NCBI RefSeq assembly: GCF_039521745.1
Contig: NZ_BAAACT010000045.1
From: Faecalicatena contorta
Lineage (GTDB): Bacteria; Bacillota; Clostridia; Lachnospirales; Lachnospiraceae
Direction: 5' to 3' (one strand)
Length of the DNA: 64,000 nt
Positions within the stretch are counted from its first letter, which is position 1. Every line of letters begins with the position of its first letter. Positions 48,145-54,777 of the stretch are shown here, in pieces. A model generated the notes under the pieces. It did not search any database, was not told the origin of the DNA, and saw only the letters and a list, made by a program, of their open reading frames with translations. The position numbers and the translations under genes were made by a program.

Positions 48145-50186
48145 GCGATCGGGTAATTAATGTTGGATTTATAGGAAATCCGAACTGCGGGAAGACAACG
48201 TTATTTAATGCATACACAGGCGCCAATCTGAAGGTGGCGAACTGGCCGGGAGTTACGGTAGAAAAAAAAGAGGGAAAGGCATTTTACAAGAACCAGGAAT
48301 TCAAGCTGATTGATCTTCCGGGTATTTACAGCCTGACCTCGTATACAATGGAGGAAAAGGTATCCAGAGAATGCATTATGGGCGGAGAGGTGGATGTCAT
48401 TGTGGATGTGGTTGACGCCTCCTGTCTGGAGCGCAATCTCTATCTGACGCTGCAGCTCATTGAGCTGGGAAAGCCAGTGGTACTGGCACTGAATATGATG
48501 GATATCGTGGAAGAACGCGGTATGGAGATCGACCTGCACCGTCTGCCGGAGATGCTGGGCATCCCTGCAATACCGGTTTCCGCCAGAAAGATGAGCGGGC
48601 TGGAGATCCTGATGCATGCGGTGGCACACCACAAGGATTATGCAAGACAGAGCCCTTTTATCCATCACCATGCCGAGAACACAAAACATATACATAATCA
48701 TCACCGCGATTACGCAATGGTTTATCAGGATGAGATAGAAGATAAGATCGATCTGATTATAGAACAGTTCCTGCGTCTGTATCCAAGGATGGAAAATAAA
48801 AGATGGCATGCCATCAAGATGCTGGAACAGGACCATGCAGTTATGGAGAAATACCCCGTGAATATGCCGGAGGTTATGGACCGTAGTTATGAGAAGGATA
48901 TCATTAACCAGAAATATGATTTTATAGAAGAGATTATTCAGGAGACCCTGGTGAATAAGAGTAAGAAAGAGGAACGGACGGACAGAGTAGACCGTTTTAT
49001 GACCAGCAAATGGCTGGGGCTGCCTATCTTCCTTGGAATCATGGCTCTTGTCTTCTTCCTGACTTTTACCGTGGGGGACTGGCTGAAGGGATACTTTGAG
49101 ATCGCGCTTGAGTGGATATCCGGAGCGGCAGGCAGCCTGCTTACCGCTTGGAATGTGAATGCCATGCTGCAGTCTCTGATCGTGGATGGAATTATCTCGG
49201 GCGTCGGAGGGATCCTGACATTTCTGCCGAATATCTTTATCCTGTTCCTGGCGCTTGCCTTTTTGGAGGACAGCGGGTACATGGCGAGAGTGGCATTTGT
49301 CATGGACGATATCATGGGGCGCCTGGGGCTTTCCGGGAGGGCGTTCCTGCCTATGCTGCTTGGATTCGGATGCTCCGTCCCGGCTATTATGGCATCCAGG
49401 GCTTTGGAAAATAGAAAGGACAGGCTGAAAACAATCATGGTAACGCCTTTTATGTCCTGCAGCGCAAGGCTGCCGATCTATGTGCTGTTTTCTTCCATGT
49501 TTTTCGGAAAACATGCGATGATGGCCTGTTATTCCATGTATCTGCTGGGAATTATTGTTGCGATCACAACGGCCTTTGTCCTTTCGAAAATCGACGGAAG
49601 TAAGGCGGAACATTCCCTTTTAATTGAGCTTCCGGAGTATAAGACCCCGAACGCGAGGACAATTGCGATCTATGTCTGGGAAAAGGTGAAAGATTATCTT
49701 ACCAAGGCGGGAACCGTTATTTTTATAGCTTCGATTATTATGTGGATCATTCTGAATTTTGGAACTGCGGGATATGTGACAGACATTTCCCAGAGTTTTG
49801 GATCTATGATCGGAAAGGCTATTGTGCCAATATTTAAACCGCTGGGCCTTGGCTACTGGCAGATCATTGTAGCCCTGATTGCAGGGATTGCCGCAAAGGA
49901 AGTCGTGGTATCCAGCTGCAGTGTGCTGTTTGGTATCCAGAATATTACCACGGACCATGGAATGGCAAGCTTTGTGGGAACACTGGGGGCTATGGGCTTC
50001 GGAGCGGCCAACGCCTATGCATTAATGGTATTCTGCCTGCTCTATGTACCTTGTACGGCTACAATCGCTACGATTAACCGGGAGGTGGGGAGTAAAAAGA
50101 TCACAGTCGGGATCGTGTTATTCCAGCTGGCAGTGGCATGGTGTGTAAGTTTCCTGGCCTATCACATAGCGGGGATATTCTTCTGA
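48141..50186 (+). CDS. feoB: Ferrous iron transporter B
   Basis: A 681-residue inner-membrane Fe2+ transporter. The N-terminal G domain has GNPNCGKTTLFN (G1), DLPG (G3), NMMD (G4) and SARKMSG (G5). A His-rich stretch (HHHAENTKHIHNHH, about residues 175-190) is an extra in the linker. The C-terminal part has eight or more helices with two Gate motifs (LLGFGCSVPAIMASR and the later LLYVPCTATIATI). Start overlaps feoA. Single transcript expected from the Fur-regulated promoter. Confidence 0.97.
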   Translation: MSDRVINVGFIGNPNCGKTTLFNAYTGANLKVANWPGVTVEKKEGKAFYKNQEFKLIDLPGIYSLTSYTMEEKVSRECIMGGEVDVIVDVVDASCLERNLYLTLQLIELGKPVVLALNMMDIVEERGMEIDLHRLPEMLGIPAIPVSARKMSGLEILMHAVAHHKDYARQSPFIHHHAENTKHIHNHHRDYAMVYQDEIEDKIDLIIEQFLRLYPRMENKRWHAIKMLEQDHAVMEKYPVNMPEVMDRSYEKDIINQKYDFIEEIIQETLVNKSKKEERTDRVDRFMTSKWLGLPIFLGIMALVFFLTFTVGDWLKGYFEIALEWISGAAGSLLTAWNVNAMLQSLIVDGIISGVGGILTFLPNIFILFLALAFLEDSGYMARVAFVMDDIMGRLGLSGRAFLPMLLGFGCSVPAIMASRALENRKDRLKTIMVTPFMSCSARLPIYVLFSSMFFGKHAMMACYSMYLLGIIVAITTAFVLSKIDGSKAEHSLLIELPEYKTPNARTIAIYVWEKVKDYLTKAGTVIFIASIIMWIILNFGTAGYVTDISQSFGSMIGKAIVPIFKPLGLGYWQIIVALIAGIAAKEVVVSSCSVLFGIQNITTDHGMASFVGTLGAMGFGAANAYALMVFCLLYVPCTATIATINREVGSKKITVGIVLFQLAVAWCVSFLAYHIAGIFF

Positions 50187-50298
50187 GGAGTTTAAGTGGC
50201 AGAGGTACTTTCGTAAAAAGGATGTCTGCCGCCTATAGCTGTAATTGGCAACATCAATAAAGGGAGCGTGCAGGCCAGCCTATATAAAAGGAGTATTT

Positions 50299-50700
50299 AT
50301 GAAAAGGAGTAGAATTATTTATTTTGCTTTAATTGTAATTACAATGGTATTAGGGCTTGCGTCAAGGCAATTTGGTGATTGTCTGCCGGTATTTCTGAGG
50401 AACTATGCGGGTGATGCCTTGTGGGCTATGATGGTATTTTGGGGAATTGGATTCCTATTTTCTAAAATGGCTGCTGCAAAAGTGATGCTGGCGGCATTGG
50501 TGTTCTCTTTTGCAATAGAGTTTTCCCAATTGTATCAGGCAGATTGGATAAATGTATTGCGCCACACTACACTGGGAGGATTGATTTTGGGATATGGTTT
50601 TTTATGGAGTGATTTAGTGTGTTATACCGTTGGAATTCTGATAGGAGTAGGTATTGAGATTGGGATATTGAACTGGACGGGAATGAGGCGGAAAAAGTAG
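50299..50700 (+). CDS. DUF2809 membrane protein
   Basis: A 133-residue protein with about four helices (residues about 6-24, 39-56, 60-77, 94-123). GLASRQFGDCLPVFLRNYAGDALWAMMVF and LRHTTLGGLILGYGFLWSDLVCYTVGILIG are the signature regions of the DUF2809 family, whose function is unknown. AAAGGAG precedes the ATG at 50299. It lies downstream of feoB after a 112-base gap with a small GGCAG/CTGCC hairpin. Confidence 0.75.
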   Translation: MKRSRIIYFALIVITMVLGLASRQFGDCLPVFLRNYAGDALWAMMVFWGIGFLFSKMAAAKVMLAALVFSFAIEFSQLYQADWINVLRHTTLGGLILGYGFLWSDLVCYTVGILIGVGIEIGILNWTGMRRKK

Positions 50701-50766
50701 CTGGCATGATGCGGCCGCTGCAAGTGTGAGTTTCGCGGAATTCGATTATATGGAGGAGTGATAAGA

Positions 50767-51507
50767 ATGCATAATATTAAGTTAGTTTTGGAGTATGACG
50801 GGGCGCGCTATCAGGGATGGCAGAGGCTTGGTAAGGGGGAGTCGGCAAATACTGTGGCGAACAGGCTGCTGGATGTGATTCATAAAATGACCGCGGAGGA
50901 TGTGGAACTGTTTTGTGGGGCCAGGACTGAGGTTGGGGTTCACGCTTATGGGCAGGTGGTTAATTTTAAGACTACTTCGGATATGAAAGCGGATGAAATA
51001 CGGCAGTATCTGAACCGTTATCTGCCTATGGATATTGCGGTTCTTTCTGCGGAGGAGATGCCGGAGCGTTTTCATGCTTCACTGAATGCGAAGTCCAGGA
51101 GTTATCTGTATCGGATTGCTATTGGCGCGGTGCCCAGTGTATTTAACCGGAAATATACTTATTATGCGTTCCGCACCCCGGATGTGGGTGTTATGCAGCA
51201 GGCGGCTCTTTTATTGGCCGGAAGACACGATTTTAAACATTTTTCAACTGTTAAGAAGAGTAAGTCTACGGAAAAAGAGATTTATAATATAGACATCCAT
51301 GGTGATGCGGAAGAGATTCAGATTCGTATTCGGGCAAATGATTTTCTGCATAATATGCCGAGGATGATTGTTGGAACCTTGCTTGATATCGGGCTTGGGA
51401 AACGGAAGGTGGAATGTATTGAGGCAGTCTTTTCGGGGGTGGAAGAGGCGAGCGCACCTTGTGATCCGAAAGGGATGTTTTTGGAGAAGGTGGAGGGGTA
51501 TTTATAG
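50767..51507 (+). CDS. TruA-like pseudouridine synthase with Glu at the catalytic Asp position
   Basis: A 246-residue member of the tRNA pseudouridine synthase A family, which in canonical form modifies U38-U40 of the anticodon loop. Family features are YDGARYQGWQR, the LLAGRHDFKHFST segment, and LHNMPRMIVGTLLDIGLG. The conserved GRTD motif, which holds the catalytic Asp, reads ARTEVGVHA here, with Glu55 (GAG at 50929-50931). It may be a paralogue with altered activity, since every known TruA uses Asp; the rest of the fold is intact. TGGAGG precedes the ATG at 50767; a GTG nine bases up is possible. Confidence 0.82.
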   Translation: MHNIKLVLEYDGARYQGWQRLGKGESANTVANRLLDVIHKMTAEDVELFCGARTEVGVHAYGQVVNFKTTSDMKADEIRQYLNRYLPMDIAVLSAEEMPERFHASLNAKSRSYLYRIAIGAVPSVFNRKYTYYAFRTPDVGVMQQAALLLAGRHDFKHFSTVKKSKSTEKEIYNIDIHGDAEEIQIRIRANDFLHNMPRMIVGTLLDIGLGKRKVECIEAVFSGVEEASAPCDPKGMFLEKVEGYL

Positions 51508-51516
51508 GAGGAGATT

Positions 51517-52002
51517 ATGTTTCGGTCTTTGAGTGAAGGGGAACTGGCGGCGCGGGGGGCGCTTTTGATTGAGAATGTTCAGGATGGTTTTTTGCGGTTT
51601 GAGGCTGTGACTCTTAGAGGGGATAAGCTGGCGATGCAGTGCTTTTTGGAGCGGTGTCTGGCGGTGAATGAGGGCGCTTCTTTTGCGGATTTTTATTATT
51701 CGGTGCTGACTGAGGAGGAACAGCGTGGATTTGTGGCTGGGCTGAGTGATGAGGAAAAAAGTGTGTTTTTGCAGTTTGAAACGGAACCCAGGCAGGTATA
51801 CTATCCTTTGGTGGCGGAAAATCTGTTTTTTCTTGCGGAGATCACTGCCAGGAACTGGCTGTTTTCTACTTTTTATTTTACGAAGCAAAAAGCGGTGGTC
51901 TGGGGAAATTATGGTCTGGAATATCCTTTGTTTTGTGAAGAGGGGGAGACGCTGGAGTGTTATAAAAATATAGCGCAGGAATGCGGATTGGAGTTGGGTT
52001 AG
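51517..52002 (+). CDS. Protein of unknown function between truA-like and thioesterase genes
   Basis: A 161-residue protein I do not recognise. It has Cys in MQCFLERCLAV and YPLFCEEGE, an acidic mean charge, an aromatic FYFTKQKAVVWGNYGLEYP segment and no signal peptide or membrane segment. It follows the truA-like gene after 9 bases (GGAGGAG site) and is followed without a gap by the thioesterase, so it belongs to this operon. Function unknown. Confidence 0.55.
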   Translation: MFRSLSEGELAARGALLIENVQDGFLRFEAVTLRGDKLAMQCFLERCLAVNEGASFADFYYSVLTEEEQRGFVAGLSDEEKSVFLQFETEPRQVYYPLVAENLFFLAEITARNWLFSTFYFTKQKAVVWGNYGLEYPLFCEEGETLECYKNIAQECGLELG

Positions 52003-52476
52003 ATGATAGAAGAGAGAAAAGTTGCGGATTCCAGGGTGGAAACGGTGCATATGGTACGGCCGAATCATTTAAATGCGGCGGGGCGTTTGTTTGGCGGAAT
52101 TTTGATGCAGTGGCTGGATGATGTGGCCGGGCTGGTGGCGAAGCGCCATACCAGGAGCAACATTATTACGGCCTCGGTGGATAATCTGCGGTTTATTCAG
52201 GGGGCTTATCAGAAGGATGTGATTGTGATTATCGGGAAGGCGACTTATGTGGGTAATACGTCCATGGAAGTCAGGGTTGACACTTATGTGGAAAATATGG
52301 ACGGGATGCGCAGGCCGATTAACCGTGCCTATTTTACGATGGTTGCGCTGGACGGGAATGACAAGCCTAAGCGGGTGCCGCGCCTGATTCTGGAGAGTGA
52401 GGAAGAGAAGGCGGAATGGGAAGCTGCAAAAAAGAGAAGAGAGATGAGGATAAAAAGGAAAGAAGAAGGTTTTTAG
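52003..52476 (+). CDS. Hot-dog fold acyl-CoA thioesterase
   Basis: A 157-residue YciA/BACH-type acyl-CoA hydrolase. The pattern is VRPNHLNAAGRLFGGILMQW (with the catalytic acidic and Gly residues), LDDVAGLVAKRHTRSNIITASVDNLRF, then KATYVGNTSMEVRVDTYVEN. The family cleaves acyl-CoA to free acid and CoA. It starts directly at the previous stop (TAGATGA overlap region). The C-terminal tail is charged and basic. A terminator overlaps the stop. Confidence 0.85.
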   Translation: MIEERKVADSRVETVHMVRPNHLNAAGRLFGGILMQWLDDVAGLVAKRHTRSNIITASVDNLRFIQGAYQKDVIVIIGKATYVGNTSMEVRVDTYVENMDGMRRPINRAYFTMVALDGNDKPKRVPRLILESEEEKAEWEAAKKRREMRIKRKEEGF

Positions 52477-52488
52477 GCCTTCTTCTTT
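52459..52488 (+). terminator. Terminator at the end of the thioesterase gene
   Basis: AAAGAAGAAGG (52459-52469) and CCTTCTTCTTT (52478-52488) are perfect 11-base arms around TTTTTAGG; the hairpin includes the stop codon. Confidence 0.75.
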
Positions 52489-52514
52489 GTTTGAATCCTC
52501 CGGGTTACTGGGGA

Positions 52515-52793
52515 TCATTTTTTCTTCATAAAAGAGTTGACCATATTGATGGTTCTGTCGATCTGCGCCTGCTCATCTTTGGATTTTCCATCTTTCATTA
52601 TTTCCAGGATCAGAGACATCTCGTCCCCGGAAAAACTGATGCCCTTTTTGTTTGCATTTGTGATCAGGGCCATCATGATGGGGGCCAGGTCTCTGCCGGA
52701 TTTGCCGGCGGTCTGGGAAGCCGCCATTTGAATCAGTTCCAGTTTTATGGGGTCAATATTTTTCATAGCCGGATTGTTCATCCATTCGTTCAT
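52515..52793 (-). CDS. Protein of unknown function (second gene of a pair)
   Basis: A 92-residue protein without a signal peptide. It is helical by sequence and rich in Met and Lys, with IDPIKLELIQMAASQTAGKS and ISFSGDEMSLILEIMKDGKS. Its start overlaps the end of the neighbouring gene by 41 bases, and GGAG lies 9 bases before the ATG. I do not recognise the family; the pairing suggests that the two proteins work together. Confidence 0.6.
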   Translation of the reverse strand: MNEWMNNPAMKNIDPIKLELIQMAASQTAGKSGRDLAPIMMALITNANKKGISFSGDEMSLILEIMKDGKSKDEQAQIDRTINMVNSFMKKK

Positions 52794-53550
52794 CTATATC
52801 ATCTCCTTCCATAAATGAATCATTCCCCATAGGGGCATTGTCTGCTGTATCAGTTTGGGGTGGTGCATTTTCCGCCGAAGCAGGGGCCCATGGTTCATTC
52901 CCATGGGAAATGTCTTCTGCGGTATCTTCCATAGAGGAAGTTTCTTTTGGGGCATCCGCATGAGCAGGATCCTCCCCTGTACCTGGGTCAAAGGACGTAT
53001 CCCCGGAAAACATGCTATTGTACATCTGGAACATATTCTGCTGGTCAGGAGTCAGCATCCCCATCATCATATCCATGGGATTGAAGCCTCCGGAAAACAT
53101 ATTTCCCATGCCGCCCATATGGTCAGTTCCGCCGTCGGAAGCTCCGGCAGAACTGTTTTCGGATGAAAAACCGTTGTCTGTGCCTGGAAAACCATTTTCC
53201 TGGCCCTGTGAGCTTTCCTGGAACATTTGTACCATTTCCATTATATTCATCATATTCAGAAATGTGTCCATCATTTCCGCCTGCTGCTGCGGCAGATAGG
53301 GCCTTAACTCCTGGAGCATCTCCATCATCGATGGCGCCTGGCCGCTGCCAAAGGCCTGGCTATGTAAATCGTTTTCGAAATTCTGAAAAAAAGAAATTGT
53401 CTGCTGGAGCTCCTGGAATTTTATGAATACTCCCAAAAACTGCTGGTTAGAAGCAGGAGTGTAGGGCAGAAACAGCTTCAGCATCTGAAGCTGGGGCGGT
53501 GTAACCAGTTCATCAAACGGTGTCATTGGTTTTGGCGTTTTCTTTTCCAT
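52753..53550 (-). CDS. Met- and Gln-rich protein of unknown function (first gene of a pair)
   Basis: A 265-residue protein. The N-terminal 120 residues are helical, with LVTPPQLQMLKLFLPYTPAS and many Met, Phe and Gln; the rest is low-complexity Gly, Ser, Asp, Glu and Met (MGGMGNMFSGGFNPMDMMMG) with an acidic end. No signal peptide or membrane helix, so probably cytoplasmic or spore-associated. The ATG at 53550 follows AGGAG; a GTG two codons earlier is possible. No function can be named. Together with the overlapping downstream gene it forms a leftward pair between two rightward operons. Confidence 0.55.
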   Translation of the reverse strand: MEKKTPKPMTPFDELVTPPQLQMLKLFLPYTPASNQQFLGVFIKFQELQQTISFFQNFENDLHSQAFGSGQAPSMMEMLQELRPYLPQQQAEMMDTFLNMMNIMEMVQMFQESSQGQENGFPGTDNGFSSENSSAGASDGGTDHMGGMGNMFSGGFNPMDMMMGMLTPDQQNMFQMYNSMFSGDTSFDPGTGEDPAHADAPKETSSMEDTAEDISHGNEPWAPASAENAPPQTDTADNAPMGNDSFMEGDDIDERMDEQSGYEKY

Positions 53551-53678
53551 ATTCACTCCTGTTTATCACGTTGTAAATATATATGATGAGAAGTATAAAA
53601 ATATGAGGATGGGATAAGACTAAAGTGAGGGTTCTTACATACTATAATAGGGAATAGAAAGGAAAGGGCGGTTTCAAG

Positions 53679-53825
53679 ATGAAAAGAAAACTGATTATCG
53701 ATGGAAATGCGGTGTATGAGATAGACGAGGATTGCATGCTGAAGAAAAGGATGGAAGAGAAGAAAGGGAACAAAGAGCTGGAGGGGAAAGAAAGGCCGCA
53801 GGATCAGAATAAGGCAAAACCATAA
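53679..53825 (+). CDS. Small conserved-looking protein, 48 residues
   Basis: A short ORF with AAAGGAAAGGG before the ATG and a -10-like TATAAT at 53643. It reads MKRKLIIDGNAVYEIDEDCM, then a Lys/Glu-rich, highly charged end. The beginning looks like a folded beta hairpin with an acidic end and one Cys. I believe similar small proteins occur in related gut Clostridia but cannot name a function. Coding status rests on the ribosome-binding site and the amino acid composition. Confidence 0.5.
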   Translation: MKRKLIIDGNAVYEIDEDCMLKKRMEEKKGNKELEGKERPQDQNKAKP

Positions 53826-53852
53826 CCATGCGGGGAAATCCATTTTTAGAAT

Positions 53853-53990
53853 GCTAGAACAAAGTGGGCAAGCTGGCGCCGCCGCGATGCCGTTTGGAGG
53901 CTATATACTTTATTGCGGCGTGTGCATTCTCCCGCAGGGTTTTATGATATAGGAAATTCTGAATGAATTTCCTATATCATAAAATAACCC
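53853..53990. repeat. Left copy of an inverted element with terminal TATAGGAAA hairpin
   Basis: This segment runs CTAGAACAAAGTGGGCAAGC, then GGCGCCGCCGCGATGCC and ends in a hairpin (TTTTATGATATAGGAAA paired with TTTCCTATATCATAAAA). The reverse complement of 54494-54671 has the same order of blocks. The two copies face inward around the micropeptide gene. Confidence 0.75.
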
Positions 53991-54022
53991 CGGTACAAAG
54001 ATCTGTACCGGGGCTGTTTTTA
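53988..54022. terminator. Terminator between the left repeat and the micropeptide gene
   Basis: CCCCGGTACA (53988-53997) and TGTACCGGGG (54004-54013) are perfect arms followed by CTGTTTTTA. On the other strand A/T flanks make it usable for the leftward micropeptide gene as well. Confidence 0.65.
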
Positions 54023-54109
54023 TTTCCTGCCTTTGGGCGCCCGAAACGTAAGTGTTACGGGATGGCCCGGGCAGGAATTCCTGTTTTGGTAAGTTTTACT
54101 GGTTTGGAA

Positions 54110-54343
54110 TTAGCATCCGCAGTTGTTTCCGCCGCCAAAGCCGCCGCAGCAGCAAAGCAGGATGATGATCCACAGGCAGCTGTCGTTTCCGCCGCAGCCA
54201 TTGCCGCATCCGCCGCCAAAGCCGTTGCCGCCGCAGCAGCAAAGCAGGATAATGATCCACAGACAAGAAGACATTCCGTTTCCGCATCCTCCGCAGCTAG
54301 TTTCGCATCCACATCCGCAGTTTGTAGCACTTAAATCACTCAT
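54110..54343 (-). CDS. Cys/Gly-rich micropeptide with a duplicated hydrophobic motif
   Basis: A 77-residue peptide with about 20 Cys and as many Gly. A block SCLWIIILLCCCGG occurs twice (about residues 26-39 and 55-68), each followed by GFGGG or GGFGGG-type Gly runs, so it resembles two membrane-inserting hairpins or a metal-binding Cys-rich small protein. ATGGAGG lies 8 bases before the ATG on the reverse strand, a convincing start. No named family; high-Cys spore-coat-like or bacteriocin-like peptides are possible analogies but not supported further. Flanked by the inverted repeat pair. Confidence 0.65.
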   Translation of the reverse strand: MSDLSATNCGCGCETSCGGCGNGMSSCLWIIILLCCCGGNGFGGGCGNGCGGNDSCLWIIILLCCCGGFGGGNNCGC

Positions 54344-54493
54344 GTTAAATCCTCCATATATGTTTGATTACAGTTCATAATATGTAGGTGGTTACAAATG
54401 TGTGAAAAGATTTCCCTAATTATTTTTAAAAGTATTTTTATACCATTTTAATATCCGGCCGGGGTTCTTTCACACCTATTTTATGGAGTATGT

Positions 54494-54671
54494 GTTATTT
54501 TATATAGGAAAGTGCTTAGCACTTTCCTATTATATAAAACCCTTCAGGGGATGCACACGCCGCCTTAAGGTATATAGCCGCAAAGCGGCATCGCGGCGGC
54601 GCCAAAGTGTGTAACCCCCTCATGAGTGAGGGGGTGGAGAGTTGATGTGGGCTTGCCCACTTGTTCTAAGA
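54494..54671. repeat. Right copy of the inverted element, with an extra insert
   Basis: The reverse complement begins CTTAGAACAAGTGGGCAAGC and contains GGCGCCGCCGCGATGCC and a terminal AGGAAAGTGC/GCACTTTCCT hairpin, like the left copy. It carries about 45 extra bases near the outer end, including a CCCCCTCA hairpin (CACCCCCTCACTCATGAGGG region). Confidence 0.7.
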
Positions 54672-54777
54672 ATAACCCGGACAGCGATGTATCCTAATGT
54701 CTGAAAGGGTTTCATCTTGCAATGCAGAAGATTCTGAAGTAAGATAGCAGAAAGGAAACGGCAAAGGAATTGATAGG

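Noticed and set aside
48201..49613. 470-codon open frame on the reverse strand
   Set aside because: It lies entirely antisense to feoB, whose GTPase and gate motifs are unambiguous; it has no family signature and a Cys/His-rich shadow composition.
54123..54380. 85-codon forward open frame rich in Pro and Gln
   Set aside because: It is the antisense shadow of the Cys/Gly-rich micropeptide gene, which has the better ribosome-binding site and start.
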